Below, piece by piece: positions 41,834-51,541 of a stretch of 55,513 nucleotides of DNA. The stretch is taken from assembly GCF_002835805.1 (NCBI RefSeq), contig NZ_PISE01000060.1:1-55513 (forward strand), written 5' to 3'. The stretch comes from Niallia nealsonii. Lineage in GTDB: Bacteria; Bacillota; Bacilli; Bacillales; Cytobacillaceae. The position numbers were made by a program, and so were the translations under genes. The notes under the pieces are model-generated. The model was not told where the DNA came from. It did no database searches and saw only the letters and a list, made by a program, of their open reading frames with translations. The first letter of the stretch is position 1. Each line of letters begins with the position of its first letter.

Positions 41834-41870
41834 AAAAAAACCCCGAAAACAAATTGTTTTCGGGGTTTTT
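41834..41870 (-). terminator. Terminator after pgi
   Basis: AAAAACCCCGAAAACAA and its complement around a short loop, with A/T runs on both sides. Confidence 0.9.
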
Positions 41871-41880
41871 GCAATATCTA

Positions 41881-43233
41881 TTAGTCATTTAAACGTTTTT
41901 CAAGCTCTGCTTTTTTCTCTTCAAAGCCTGGTTTTCCTAAAAGAGCAAACATGTTTACTTTGTATGCTTCTACTCCTGGCTGATCAAATGGATTTACTCC
42001 TAGTAAATAGCCGCTGATAGCACATGCTTTTTCAAAGAAATATACAAGATAGCCAAATGTATACTCGTCCATTTCTGGAATAGTTACAACTAAGTTTGGA
42101 ACTCCGCCGTCTGTATGTGCTAATAAAGTACCTTGGAATGCTTTATTGTTAACAAAATCAACTGATTTTCCTGCTAAATAATTTAAGCCGTCTAAATCAC
42201 TTTCTTCTGCCTCAATAATAATTTCATGACGAGGCTTTTCAACTTTTACAATGGTTTCAAACAAATCACGGCGGCCTTCTTGTACATATTGACCTAGTGA
42301 ATGCAAGTCTGTTGAGAAGTTAGCTGATGAAGGATAAATTCCTTTTTGGTCTTTTCCTTCACTTTCGCCAAACAATTGTTTCCACCATTCAGAGAAATAT
42401 TGTAGACCTGGCTCATAGTTAATCAGCATTTCAATTGTTTTCCCCTTATTATAAAGGACATTTCTTACTGCTGCATATTGGTAAGCAATATTTTCCTTTA
42501 ATTCAGATGAACTAAAGTCCACACGAGCAGCTGCCGCACCTTTCATCATTGTTTCAATATCTGCACCACTAACAGCAATTGGCAATAATCCAACAGCCGT
42601 TAATACAGAATAGCGGCCTCCAACATCATCAGGAATCACAAATGTTTCAAAACCTTCTTCTGTTGCTAATGTTTTTAGTGCCCCTCTTGCTTTATCTGTT
42701 GTTGCGTAAATTCTTCCTTTTGCTTCTTCCGCACCATACTTTTGTTCCAATAATTTGCGGAACACACGGAAAGCGATTGCAGGTTCAGTCGTAGTACCTG
42801 ATTTAGAGATAACATTGATAGAAAAATCTTTATCTCCTAAGAAATCAATCACATCACTCATATAAGTAGAGCTGATATCTTTCCCAATAAAGATAATTTG
42901 AGGCGTTTTTCTTTTATCATTTGATAATGAATTATAGAAACTATGGTTTAACATTTCGATTGCTGCACGAGCTCCTAAATAAGAACCGCCAATTCCAATT
43001 ACAAGCAATACTTCTGAATCATTTTGAATTTTTTGAGCTGACTTTTGGATACGAGAAAATTCTTCTTTATCGTATTCAACAGGAAGGTCAATCCATCCTA
43101 AAAAGTCATTTCCTGCTCCTGTTTTTTCATGCAGAGAATGATGGGCTACTTTTACAGCATCCTCTAAATATGTAATTTCATGCTCTCCAAAGAAGCTAAG
43201 CGCCTTTGAGTAATCAAAACGAACGTGTGTCAT
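41881..43233 (-). CDS. pgi: Glucose-6-phosphate isomerase
   Basis: A 450-residue enzyme interconverting glucose-6-P and fructose-6-P. The PGI signatures [10 protein letters not shown] (near 83), [13 protein letters not shown] (near 141) and [14 protein letters not shown] are intact. Length is normal for Bacillus. It is monocistronic with strong signals, in the same place as in the B. subtilis yug region. Confidence 0.96.
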   Translation of the reverse strand: MTHVRFDYSKALSFFGEHEITYLEDAVKVAHHSLHEKTGAGNDFLGWIDLPVEYDKEEFSRIQKSAQKIQNDSEVLLVIGIGGSYLGARAAIEMLNHSFYNSLSNDKRKTPQIIFIGKDISSTYMSDVIDFLGDKDFSINVISKSGTTTEPAIAFRVFRKLLEQKYGAEEAKGRIYATTDKARGALKTLATEEGFETFVIPDDVGGRYSVLTAVGLLPIAVSGADIETMMKGAAAARVDFSSSELKENIAYQYAAVRNVLYNKGKTIEMLINYEPGLQYFSEWWKQLFGESEGKDQKGIYPSSANFSTDLHSLGQYVQEGRRDLFETIVKVEKPRHEIIIEAEESDLDGLNYLAGKSVDFVNNKAFQGTLLAHTDGGVPNLVVTIPEMDEYTFGYLVYFFEKACAISGYLLGVNPFDQPGVEAYKVNMFALLGKPGFEEKKAELEKRLND

Positions 43234-43366
43234 AAATGATCCTCCAATTATTTTATTTTTGCTTCTATTTCACTTTAACTAATGTAAGATAACTTATCAA
43301 GAAAGATATTAAATTGTAAGCGTATTCAACAAGACTTTTTTCTATTAGGTCTTTTTTTTAAAAGAA

Positions 43367-43441
43367 AAGGCAAAAAAATCAGCTTCTTTTGATAAGCATG
43401 CAATGGTTCCACTTTATCAAAAGGACCAATGTTTTTGCCTT
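43367..43441 (-). terminator. Large composite hairpin after yugJ
   Basis: Outer arms AAGGCAAAAA/TTTTTGCCTT enclose an inner stem TTTTGATAA/TTATCAAAA, just downstream of the yugJ stop. Confidence 0.6.
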
Positions 43442-43453
43442 GCTAACTATTGT

Positions 43454-44617
43454 TTATAAAGAAGCTTCATAAATTGCTTTTACATCCTGAGCATTTAGCG
43501 CTTTAAATCTGCCAAATTCTCCATTTGCCATTGCTTTTTCTACCATTACATCTATTTTGCTGTCATCAATATCATAATCAGCTAAACGAGATGGTGCACC
43601 TATGCTATTCCAAAATTCTCTTAATTTTTCAATACCTTCTAATCCAACTTCTTCATCGCTTTTTCCTTCTGGATTTACATCAAAGACACGAACAGCTATT
43701 TGTTTAAAACGCTCAGGTTTTACGGATAAATTATGCTTCATCCAATTAGGGAAAAGAATAGCAAGTCCCCCGCCATGTGGAATATCGTATACAGCTGATA
43801 CAGCATGCTCAATATTATGTGTTGCCCAATCTCCTTGGTAACCCATGTTGATCATTCCATTCAGCGCCATCGTTCCACTATAAAGAATGGTTGCACGATA
43901 CTCATAATTTTCTAAGTCATTTACTAGCTTAGTACCAACTTCCATTACTGTTTTCAACAAAGATTCACACATATAATCTTGGAATTCTGTATGTTCTGCT
44001 AAATGAAAATAATGTTCAAATACATGGGACATCATATCAACAATACCGTAAATGGTTTGATCCTTCGGCACTGTGTATGTATTTTCTGGATCAAGAATAG
44101 AGAATACCGGGAATGTTAATGGACTTCCCCAACCATATTTTTCTTGCGTTTCCCAATTGGTAATAACAGACCCAGAGTTCATTTCAGAACCAGTTGCAGC
44201 TAATGTCAGCACTGTCCCAAATGGAAGTGCACTTGTTGGCATCGCTTTTTTTGTTACGATATCCCATGGGTTTCCATCATATTTTGCACCAACTGCTATT
44301 GCTTTTGTACAGTCAATAACGCTACCGCCGCCAACTGCCAGCAAGAAATCAATTCCCTCTGTTTTGCAAATATCTACGCCTCGTTGAACAGTCGATAAGC
44401 GAGGATTAGGCTCTACACCAGCCAGTTCAAAAACTTCTTTGCCGCTTTCTTTTAAGATTGCAACCACTTTATTATATAATCCATTTCTTTTGATGCTTCC
44501 TCCGCCATATACAAGTAATACTTTATTTCCAAAGGAAGCAACTTGATTTTTTAATTGCTCTAATTGGCCTTTTCCAAAAATAAGTTTGGTTGGATTCCAA
44601 AAAACAAAATTCTCCAA
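43454..44617 (-). CDS. yugJ: Iron-containing alcohol dehydrogenase (YugJ-like, butanol dehydrogenase type)
   Basis: A 387-residue group III alcohol dehydrogenase. [13 protein letters not shown] (near 97-109) binds NAD(P); metal ligands lie in the [11 protein letters not shown] and [16 protein letters not shown] motifs. It is likely an NAD(P)H-dependent aldehyde/butanol dehydrogenase. The TTG start is backed by AAGGAGG. It sits beside pgi as in B. subtilis. Confidence 0.9.
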   Translation of the reverse strand: MENFVFWNPTKLIFGKGQLEQLKNQVASFGNKVLLVYGGGSIKRNGLYNKVVAILKESGKEVFELAGVEPNPRLSTVQRGVDICKTEGIDFLLAVGGGSVIDCTKAIAVGAKYDGNPWDIVTKKAMPTSALPFGTVLTLAATGSEMNSGSVITNWETQEKYGWGSPLTFPVFSILDPENTYTVPKDQTIYGIVDMMSHVFEHYFHLAEHTEFQDYMCESLLKTVMEVGTKLVNDLENYEYRATILYSGTMALNGMINMGYQGDWATHNIEHAVSAVYDIPHGGGLAILFPNWMKHNLSVKPERFKQIAVRVFDVNPEGKSDEEVGLEGIEKLREFWNSIGAPSRLADYDIDDSKIDVMVEKAMANGEFGRFKALNAQDVKAIYEASL

Positions 44618-44838
44618 TATTTTTCCTCCTTAAGAATTGCTAGATAAGACATAGCAAAAATGTCTGTACCTATTATGAAACAAATAATAGATAAAAAGCA
44701 AAATTTTAGCTTGAACATTTTATTTTCACAAAAAATCTTGTTTCTAGCCGAAGAAAAAATTAGCATTTATTTCATCATGTATAATTATATGCACTATAAA
44801 CCACCCTATTAATGAACCCAACAAAGGAGGAAAAGAAC

Positions 44839-45072
44839 ATGAGCGCAATCCAAAGAATTGCATTATTACTTACTATCGTTGGCGCAATAAATTGGGGATT
44901 AATTGGATTCTTCCAATTCGACCTTGTAGCATTTATTTTTGGCGGACAAGGATCTGTCCTTGCTAGAATTATTTACGGATTAGTTGGTATTGCTGGATTA
45001 ATCAATCTTGGCTTATTATTTAAACCCTCTCAAGAAATAGTACGTGAACCAGAACCAAGAGCAACAAGATAA
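44839..45072 (+). CDS. yuzA: DUF378 small membrane protein (YuzA)
   Basis: A 77-residue protein with two membrane helices and the DUF378 pattern (IQRIALLLTIVGAINWGLIGFF, RIIYGLVGIAGLINLGLLF). Function unknown. AAAGGAGG is eight bases before ATG 44839; the in-frame ATG at 44812 overlaps no such site. It is divergent from yugJ and has a strong terminator. Confidence 0.9.
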   Translation: MSAIQRIALLLTIVGAINWGLIGFFQFDLVAFIFGGQGSVLARIIYGLVGIAGLINLGLLFKPSQEIVREPEPRATR

Positions 45073-45139
45073 ATTAATATACTAATATGGTATAAAAAGA
45101 GCATATATCCTTTTTAGGCTATATTAATAAATAAAATTC

Positions 45140-45187
45140 AAAAAACCTGGTATAAAATAGATAACCTATTTTATACCAGGTTTTTTA
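45140..45187. terminator. Terminator after yuzA
   Basis: AAAAAACCTGGTATAAAATAG and its complement form a 20-bp stem with A/T runs both sides. It also reaches the stop of the gene remnant on the minus strand. Confidence 0.9.
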
Positions 45188-45363
45188 TTTCATTAAGCCT
45201 AAAATAACTTTTGGATTTCTTTGCCCTTGATTTACAGCAGGATCGCCAATTATCTCATCCATATATGCATGGCTTTCTGGATTCTTCCTTAATACAAATC
45301 TAAATTCCCAGCTTTCCTTAACAGACAAATAAAACTAAATAAAAAGCCAATATAACAGGCCAT
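45185..45363 (-). pseudogene. Frameshifted small gene
   Basis: The minus strand encodes a clearly protein-like C-terminal piece of about 45 residues (KESWEFRFVLRKNPESHAYM, then a GDPAVNQGQRNPKVILG stretch ending LMK, stop at 45185) without a start codon. A second frame just upstream begins ATG at 45363 with a hydrophobic stretch (MACYIGFLFSFICLL) and runs into the first near 45325-45335. One frameshift would join them into a protein of about 60 residues with an N-terminal membrane helix. I do not recognise the family. Confidence 0.45.
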
Positions 45364-45444
45364 TGGTTTCCCAAAAGAACTCTATATAAACATTAAATGT
45401 TTATATTTATAGTCATTATGCCTTTATATCAGCTTTTATTTTAA

Positions 45445-45855
45445 TTACTTTTTAATTAAATCGTTGCGGTTTGATTGATCAATCCACTCTTGTAATTTAT
45501 CTTTTAATGTATTAAATCCTTGCGCACTTTCTGTTTCTGTTTTAATTGGTGCTGCTGCTTGGCGTTTTGCACGAGGTTTTTTTGCTTTTTCAGCTTCAGG
45601 CTGTGCTGGAGCTTCTTCAGTTGCACGAATAGATAAACCGATTTTCCCTGCGTTTTCATCAATAGAAAGTACTTTTACTTGTACTTCATCTCCAACTTTT
45701 AAAAACTCGTTAATATCTTTAACAAAGCCATGCGTTACTTCTGAAATATGAACAAGACCTTGTGTATTTTCATCTAATGATACGAACGCGCCATATGGCT
45801 GAATGCCCGTTACTTTTCCTGTAATTACGCTTCCAACTTCAATTTTATCTGACAT
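45445..45855 (-). CDS. yugI: S1-domain RNA-binding general stress protein 13 (YugI)
   Basis: A 136-residue protein. The S1 RNA-binding domain (about 5-75, GSVITGKVTGIQPYGAFVSL, GLVHISEVTHGFV) is followed by a basic Ala/Lys/Arg linker (KAKKPRAKRQAAAP) and a short helical tail. It matches ribosome-associated general stress protein GSP13 of B. subtilis. It is monocistronic and in conserved order with alaT. Confidence 0.9.
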   Translation of the reverse strand: MSDKIEVGSVITGKVTGIQPYGAFVSLDENTQGLVHISEVTHGFVKDINEFLKVGDEVQVKVLSIDENAGKIGLSIRATEEAPAQPEAEKAKKPRAKRQAAAPIKTETESAQGFNTLKDKLQEWIDQSNRNDLIKK

Positions 45856-46019
45856 GGTAACACTCCTAATTTTTATATTAACTTACCTTTTATATGCATT
45901 ATAAAATTATATCACAAATCTGCTCACATTACAAAAAAACTTCTTTTTAAGCATAGCTTTTTTATTTTCTTATCACTTTACTATAGAGATGGAGGGTTAA
46001 CAGCGAATACTAAAAAAGT

Positions 46020-46046
46020 AAAAGAACGGCATTTTCAGCCGTTCTT
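46020..46046 (-). terminator. Terminator after alaT
   Basis: AAAGAACGGC / GCCGTTCTTT around seven bases. Confidence 0.8.
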
Positions 46047-46062
46047 TATTTAAAAATATATA

Positions 46063-47232
46063 TCATGAATGGTTGCTAATAAAGTTTTTGATTCTTTTCA
46101 TCGCTTCTTGCAATTGTTCTAATGATGTAGCATAGGAACAGCGAATATGACCTTCTCCACTTATCCCAAAAACATTTCCTGGAACAACCGCCACTTTTTC
46201 TTCTATTAGAAGTTTCTCAGCAAATTCCTCAGAACTCATCCCGGTAGAAGCAATGGAAGGAAATGCATAAAAAGCTCCACCTGGAATATGACAAGTTAAA
46301 CCCATCTCATTTAAAGATTCTACAATATAATTCCTTCTTCTATGATAGCTTTTTTTCATTTCTTCTACATCGTTGCTGCCATTTCTAAGAGAGTCCAACC
46401 CAGCAAATTGTGCCATTGTAGGAGCACACATTAAACTATATTGATGAATTTTCAACATCGCCTGGATCAGACTTTCTTCGGCACAAACAAATCCTAAGCG
46501 CCACCCTGTCATAGCAAAACCTTTTGAAAAACCAGATATTAAGATCGTTCTATCTCGCATGTCTTCAATGGCGCCCAGGCTTGTATATTCATCGTCATAA
46601 CAAAGTTCTGCATAGATTTCATCGGAGAGAACCAGCAAGTCATGCTCTTTAGCAATTGCTGCGATGCCTTTCAGCTCCTCTTTTGATAAAGTAGAACCTG
46701 TTGGATTATTTGGCGAACATATCATAATAGCTTTTGTTTTTGATGTTATTGCTTCTTCCAGTTGTGATGGCAGCACTTTAAAATCATTTTCCTTTAATGT
46801 TTGAACAGCAACTGCACTACCACCAGCCAGTTCCACTAATGGAATATAGGAAACGAAGCTTGGTTCTAAAACAATTACTTCATCACCTGGATCTAAAATC
46901 GCTCTTAATGCAATATCAATAGCTTGGCTTGCTCCAACTGTTACAATTATTTCTGATTTCGGAGCATATTGTACAGCAAATCTAGTCTTCATATAATGAG
47001 CAATTTCTACGCGCAGTTCAAGTAAACCAGCGTTTGCTGTATAAGAAGTATAACCCTGCTCAAGAGAAAGGATTGCTGCTTCCCGAGCCGACCATGAAGT
47101 AACAAAGTCAGGCTCTCCAACACCAAGGGAAATAACTCCCTCCATTCCCGACGCTAAATCAAAAAATTTTCGGATTCCTGATGGTTTTATTTCCTCCACT
47201 TTTTTTGCTATATAACTTTTCGTTGTGTTCAT
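46063..47232 (-). CDS. alaT: PLP-dependent aminotransferase, AlaT (YugH) type
   Basis: A 389-residue class I aminotransferase. The PLP lysine is in SGFSKGFAMTGWRLG, and CSPNNPTGS and the C-terminal Arg in HIRCSYA are conserved. The B. subtilis orthologue YugH (AlaT) is an alanine transaminase. Its ATG overlaps the alaR stop (TAATG), so the two are translationally coupled and AlaR likely controls both. Confidence 0.9.
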   Translation of the reverse strand: MNTTKSYIAKKVEEIKPSGIRKFFDLASGMEGVISLGVGEPDFVTSWSAREAAILSLEQGYTSYTANAGLLELRVEIAHYMKTRFAVQYAPKSEIIVTVGASQAIDIALRAILDPGDEVIVLEPSFVSYIPLVELAGGSAVAVQTLKENDFKVLPSQLEEAITSKTKAIMICSPNNPTGSTLSKEELKGIAAIAKEHDLLVLSDEIYAELCYDDEYTSLGAIEDMRDRTILISGFSKGFAMTGWRLGFVCAEESLIQAMLKIHQYSLMCAPTMAQFAGLDSLRNGSNDVEEMKKSYHRRRNYIVESLNEMGLTCHIPGGAFYAFPSIASTGMSSEEFAEKLLIEEKVAVVPGNVFGISGEGHIRCSYATSLEQLQEAMKRIKNFISNHS

Positions 47233-47732
47233 TATGGTGACACCACAATTCGTTTGTCATCATCATTTGGTGCAAAAATAGTACCATCATGTTTATATTG
47301 TTTTAAGATAAAATGTGTTGTCGTAGATATAACAGAATCAATTGTAGATAATTTTTCAGAAACAAATCTTGCTACCTCATTCATTGATTTCCCTTCAATA
47401 ATAACAGACAAATCATATGCTCCTGACATTAAATACAGGGATTTCACTTCTTTGAAACGGTATATTCTTTGCGCAACCTCATCAAAGCCTACCCCTCTTT
47501 TCGGCGTTACTTTTACATCAATCATTGCTGTAACACCTTCATGCCCCTCTACCTTTGACCAGTCAACAATGGAAGTATAGCGGACCACTACATTCATTTC
47601 TTCTAGTTTTTGAATCATCTGTTTCGTTGACTCTAAGCTCTCATTAACCATTTTTGCAATATCTTCATCAGAAACACGAGCATTTTTTTCTAATATTTCG
47701 GCAATTTCAATTTCTTTTTCCGTTAGTATCAT
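47232..47732 (-). CDS. alaR: Lrp/AsnC-family regulator AlaR (YugG)
   Basis: A 166-residue Lrp-type regulator: N-terminal winged helix (EKEIEIAEILEKNARVSDEDIAKMV) and C-terminal ACT-like domain. It is first gene of the alaR-alaT operon, as in B. subtilis where AlaR activates alanine synthesis. GGAGGAG precedes the ATG. Confidence 0.9.
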   Translation of the reverse strand: MILTEKEIEIAEILEKNARVSDEDIAKMVNESLESTKQMIQKLEEMNVVVRYTSIVDWSKVEGHEGVTAMIDVKVTPKRGVGFDEVAQRIYRFKEVKSLYLMSGAYDLSVIIEGKSMNEVARFVSEKLSTIDSVISTTTHFILKQYKHDGTIFAPNDDDKRIVVSP

Positions 47733-47824
47733 CTAAACTCCTCCTGGTTTCCTAAAATAAATCTATTATATCAAAAAAGTGCTTCCATTATTTTTAAAAA
47801 TAAATATTTTTTCTTCTTTTTTAA

Positions 47825-48085
47825 TCAGATAGAACAGGCTCCGCTATTCTTTATTGCTAAAAGTCGCTTAGCAATCATTTCACACTTATCCATTGGAATA
47901 AATTCCTCAAAAGAGAATTCATAAATAGCTCTTATTTTCACGGCTAATGGTTGATAATCATCGAAATCGTGAACCGCTTGAATACAATCTGCAATTTCTG
48001 TATCATAATTTCCTTCTCCCATTTGAAAAGGATCCCATTCATTTAAAGTCCTTACAAATTCAAGATTCATCTCTTGATTATTCAT
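47825..48085 (-). CDS. yugE: DUF1871 protein YugE
   Basis: An 86-residue acidic protein of the DUF1871 family (LNEWDPFQMGEGNYDTEIAD, then a C-terminal helix). Function unknown. ATG 48085 follows AAGGGTGAA; a longer frame to 48103 lacks a site. Its place beside alaR matches B. subtilis, though yugF is missing. Confidence 0.85.
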   Translation of the reverse strand: MNNQEMNLEFVRTLNEWDPFQMGEGNYDTEIADCIQAVHDFDDYQPLAVKIRAIYEFSFEEFIPMDKCEMIAKRLLAIKNSGACSI

Positions 48086-48103
48086 TTTCTTCACCCTTAT
48101 CAT

Positions 48104-48342
48104 AAAATTTCATAAAACATATTTTATCACAAACATCCTCGAATCTGTTGACAATCGCTTGCATTTATTTATGTATGAGATCTCTCTTTTTTATAGGAAT
48201 ATTTACCTTGTTCATTCTCCTTCATTACATCTTTTCCATTGACAATTATACAGACAAGTTTTATGATTTCATTTAGTTAAAAAAAGCTACTATTAAAATT
48301 TTTCCGAAAAAAGAGCAAATTTAGGTGTCCTCCAAAATGTTT
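48104..48342. other. Intergenic region left of the MITE
   Basis: No supported gene. It holds the yugE promoter region; a minus-strand open frame (48277-48498) spans the MITE boundary and is spurious. Confidence 0.5.
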
Positions 48343-48588
48343 TTTACATAGGCTGTTTTCGTAAACTTGGTTACTTTTAAAGGAGTAGGTTATTTCCGTT
48401 CTAGGACGCTCGCTCGCTTTTCGTGGGGCGGTGAGCCTCCTCAGGCTGTGGCCTTGGGGGGTCTCATCTGTCCCGCTAATCCCACAGGAGTCTCGCACCT
48501 TTCACTCCAATCCACCTGTTTTAACCATGGATTTACTCATGGAAACGATCCGAAAAACAACAATCTTTTAGAAAACAGCCTTTACATA
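48343..48588. mobile_element. MITE-like element, 230 bp, with 10-bp TIRs and 8-bp target duplication
   Basis: GGCTGTTTTC (48351-48360) and its complement GAAAACAGCC (48571-48580) bound the element. It is flanked by the direct repeat TTTACATA (48343-48350 and 48581-48588). The inside is GC-rich compared with the surroundings and contains the block GGACGCTCGCTCGC...GGGGCGGTGAGCCTCCTCAG...CAGGAGTCTCGCACC, which I recognise as a widespread intergenic repeat of Bacillaceae. It encodes no transposase; open frames across it are spurious. Confidence 0.75.
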
Positions 48589-48792
48589 AGCTCTTTTAAA
48601 GTTTGGATTCCTAAAAAGGGCCATCAAACAAAAGATTATACGCTCAGTCTTCTATAGGAATAAAAGTAAATGTTTTTTCAGTTTAGCACTGTTAATATGA
48701 TTTGTTGATTTATGATTCATTTGTAAAAGAGCTTGTTATTAATAATTATCCATTAACTAAAGCCTTCTATATTAATAAAGGATGTGGCAAAA
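48589..48792. other. Short gap before the iron-type dehydrogenase
   Basis: AT-rich, no gene seen. It must contain the promoter of the dehydrogenase; none is unambiguous. Confidence 0.4.
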
Positions 48793-49878
48793 ATGATACA
48801 GACAGAAGTAAGAGGTGCACCAGTTTATTATGCCTGTGAACCAAGAGTATTAGACCAATTAGATCAATTATTACAGCGTTATGATAAAAAAAATTGTTTA
48901 GTATTGCATGGGGAGAAATCTTGGAATGCTATTTCTCCATATTTTCCAAAATCCCTTGATTATGCATCCCTAACATTTCTGCCTTATAACGGGGAATGTT
49001 CATTAAATGAAATAAGCCGGATTACCGAGCTTGTTAAGGAAAATAAATTTGACTCCATTATTGGAATAGGTGGAGGTAAAGTTTTAGATATTGCCAAAGC
49101 GAGTGCAAATGATGCACAGGTTGATGCTATTTTAATTCCTACCTTGGCCTCTACTTGTGCTGCATGGACACCACTAAGTGTTATATATACAGATGATGGT
49201 GTTTTCACACATTACACTATTTTCCCTAAAAGTACATTAATGGTGCTATTTGAGCCAAGAGTTCTTTTGCAGTCACCAACAGACTATTTTATTGCTGGAA
49301 TTGGGGATACTTTAGCGAAGTGGTATGAAGCAGATGTGATTATTCGAGAATTGACAGAAGTTCCTCTTGTTGTAAAAATTGCACACCAATCAGCACAGCT
49401 TTGCCGCGATGTTCTCTTAGAACATGGGGAACAAGCGATTAAAGATCAACGAGAAGGAATACTTACTAGCGCACTGCAAAAAGTTATGGAAACAAATATT
49501 GTTGCTGGAGGAATGGTAGGCGGATTTGGGGATAAATTTGGCAGAATCTCTGGAGCTCATTCTATTCATAATGCCTTAACAACACAAGCTGAAACTCACC
49601 ATTTATTGCATGGAGCTAAAGTTGCTTACGGTATACTTATTCAGCTAATTCTTGAAGGAAATGCTCAAGAAGTGTTGAATTTAAGAAATTTTTATAAAAA
49701 TTTGGCTTTGCCTCTTACTTTAAAGGATTTAGGACTAACAATCGATCAACCACAAAAGCTTCGCCAGATTGCTGAGGCTGCAACAATGGAAAAGGAATCC
49801 ATTCATTTGTTAAAAGAAGAAATTACAGCAGAAAAAGTACTGCAAGCAATTTATGATTTAGAAGAATTGTTGCAATAG
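48793..49878 (+). CDS. Iron-containing/GldA-like dehydrogenase
   Basis: A 361-residue dehydrogenase of the glycerol dehydrogenase-like family. The NAD site IIGIGGGKVLDIAKA is near 88, GIGDTLAKWYEAD near 169 and the metal histidines in GAHSIHNALTTQAETHHLLHGAKVAYG near 252-278. It oxidises or reduces a small polyol, hydroxyacid or sugar alcohol; the substrate is uncertain. ATG 48793 has AAAGGA ten bases before it. It interrupts the synteny between yugE and kapB together with mntH and sodC. Confidence 0.83.
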   Translation: MIQTEVRGAPVYYACEPRVLDQLDQLLQRYDKKNCLVLHGEKSWNAISPYFPKSLDYASLTFLPYNGECSLNEISRITELVKENKFDSIIGIGGGKVLDIAKASANDAQVDAILIPTLASTCAAWTPLSVIYTDDGVFTHYTIFPKSTLMVLFEPRVLLQSPTDYFIAGIGDTLAKWYEADVIIRELTEVPLVVKIAHQSAQLCRDVLLEHGEQAIKDQREGILTSALQKVMETNIVAGGMVGGFGDKFGRISGAHSIHNALTTQAETHHLLHGAKVAYGILIQLILEGNAQEVLNLRNFYKNLALPLTLKDLGLTIDQPQKLRQIAEAATMEKESIHLLKEEITAEKVLQAIYDLEELLQ

Positions 49879-49893
49879 AAGCAAAAAATGCCG

Positions 49894-49929
49894 AGGTCTG
49901 ACTGAAAATATTTCAGTCAGATCTTTTTT
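49894..49929 (+). terminator. Terminator after the GldA-like gene
   Basis: AGGTCTGACTGAAA / TTTCAGTCAGATCTT (one G-U) followed by T6. Confidence 0.85.
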
Positions 49930-50079
49930 ATGAATCAATAACCACCAGCATCTTCCCTTACCAATTCTTAAATTTTATCATTACTCTCTTAGCCTTATTC
50001 TATTGCTGTAACCCTTCGAACCCACCAGTTATATCCAACTTTTACAGTAGAATTTTTTTCTTAATATTAATTAAATTTA

Positions 50080-50108
50080 TTGACAATATAAAAATATCGG
50101 AATATGAT
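50080..50108 (+). promoter_or_regulatory. sigmaA promoter of mntH
   Basis: TTGACA (50080-50085), 17-base spacer, TATGAT (50103-50108). Confidence 0.75.
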
Positions 50109-50115
50109 TTTATAT

Positions 50116-50138
50116 AAAGTTGCATTAACGCAAAATTT
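50116..50138 (+). promoter_or_regulatory. MntR-like box of mntH
   Basis: TTGC-ATTAAC-GCAA core inside an AAA/TTT-flanked palindrome, at about +1 to +23 of the predicted transcript. It resembles B. subtilis MntR boxes (mntA: TTTTGCATGAGGGAAA type). Confidence 0.55.
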
Positions 50139-50183
50139 TAATACTCAGCAAAAAAATACAACTACAGAAACAAGGTGACATTC

Positions 50184-51461
50184 ATGAATAATGAAAGTGA
50201 AAATACCTTACCAAATAAAAAGAGCGTACCAGTTGAAGCTATTCTAAAAGGGCAAACAAAAGGATTCCGTCAAATTCTTCCTTTTTTAGGTCCTGCTTTT
50301 ATTGCAGCGATTGCTTATATTGATCCTGGCAATTTTGCAACAAATATTGCTGCTGGCTCCAAGTATGGCTATTTATTATTATGGGTTATATTGTTTTCAA
50401 ATATTATGGCGTTGATTATCCAATCACTATCTGCAAAACTTGGAATTGCAACAGGAAAAAATTTAGCAGAAGTAGCAAGAGAAGAATTTTCAAAACCAGT
50501 TTCTGTTGGATTATGGATTCAAGGCGAGCTTGTGATAATGGCTACCGATTTAGCAGAATTCATCGGAGCTGCTCTTGGCATCTATTTATTGTTCGGTATT
50601 CCGATGATTGAAGCAAGCATTATTGCCGCAATTGGTTCCTTTGCAATTTTAGAATTGCAAAGAAGGGGATTTCGTTCACTAGAAGCTGGCATTACAGCCA
50701 TGCTTTTTATGGTAGTATTATCTTTTATTGTACAAATGTTTTTTGCAAAACCAGATGTTCATTCTGTTTTACATGGACTTTTCACCCCTCAGTTTCAAGG
50801 AAATGACAGTATATTGCTTGCAGCGGGCATACTCGGAGCAACAGTTATGCCTCATGCCATTTATTTACATTCTGCTTTAACCCAAAATAGAATAGTCGGT
50901 CATTCTGATAAAGAAAAAAAACTCATCTTCCGTTTTGAATTTATTGATATTCTGATTGCAATGCTTATTGCTGGATTTATTAATGCAGCGATGCTGATTA
51001 TTTCTAGCTCTTTATTTCATCAAAATGGATTATTTGTGGAGGATTTAGAAGTAGCCTTTCATCACTTTGAACATTTGGTTAGTCCATTATCTGCGATTCT
51101 GTTTGGTTTAGGGCTATTAATTGCAGGGCTTTCCAGTTCTTCTGTCGGCACCATGTCTGGCGATGTTATTATGCAAGGATTTATTCATTACCGAATCCCC
51201 CTTTATGTGAGAAGATTTATTACAATTATTCCACCAATTGCTATTATTGCTTCAGGAGTAAACCCCACTACTGCATTAGTGCTTAGTCAAGTGGTGCTCT
51301 CTTTTGGGATCGGATTTGCATTAATTCCTCTCATTATGTTTACAAGTAATCAGCGCATTATGGGATCACTCAAAAATTCAACCATTATTACGATGATTTC
51401 TTGGTTAATGGCTATTATTATAGTTTTTTTAAATATATTTTTATTAATTCAAAGCTTTTAA
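50184..51461 (+). CDS. mntH: NRAMP manganese transporter MntH
   Basis: 425 residues from ATG 50184 (AAGGTGA five bases before). An NRAMP-family proton-coupled Mn2+ importer with 11 membrane segments. The metal-binding DPGN (AYIDPGNFATN, near 43) and MPH (TVMPHAIYLHS, near 224) motifs are intact. A MntR-like operator overlaps the start of transcription, so repression by manganese is predicted. It converges on the SodC-like gene. Confidence 0.93.
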   Translation: MNNESENTLPNKKSVPVEAILKGQTKGFRQILPFLGPAFIAAIAYIDPGNFATNIAAGSKYGYLLLWVILFSNIMALIIQSLSAKLGIATGKNLAEVAREEFSKPVSVGLWIQGELVIMATDLAEFIGAALGIYLLFGIPMIEASIIAAIGSFAILELQRRGFRSLEAGITAMLFMVVLSFIVQMFFAKPDVHSVLHGLFTPQFQGNDSILLAAGILGATVMPHAIYLHSALTQNRIVGHSDKEKKLIFRFEFIDILIAMLIAGFINAAMLIISSSLFHQNGLFVEDLEVAFHHFEHLVSPLSAILFGLGLLIAGLSSSSVGTMSGDVIMQGFIHYRIPLYVRRFITIIPPIAIIASGVNPTTALVLSQVVLSFGIGFALIPLIMFTSNQRIMGSLKNSTIITMISWLMAIIIVFLNIFLLIQSF

Positions 51462-51503
51462 AATTAAAAACACTCTCCTCTCAAAAGTTGTTTTACCGTA
51501 AGT

Positions 51504-51536
51504 AAGGCGATGCCGTCATTTTTTTGGCATCGCCTT
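51504..51536. terminator. Bidirectional terminator between mntH and the SodC-like gene
   Basis: AAGGCGATGCC / GGCATCGCCTT, a perfect 11-bp GC-rich stem. Confidence 0.85.
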
Positions 51537-51541
51537 ATTGA

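Noticed and set aside
44560-44766. 68-codon minus-strand open frame overlapping the yugJ start
   Set aside because: It lies across the yugJ promoter and 5' end in another frame and lacks a ribosome binding site.
48277-48657. Open frames on both strands over the GC-rich repeat
   Set aside because: They are translations of the MITE-like repeat and cross its boundaries; no start signals.
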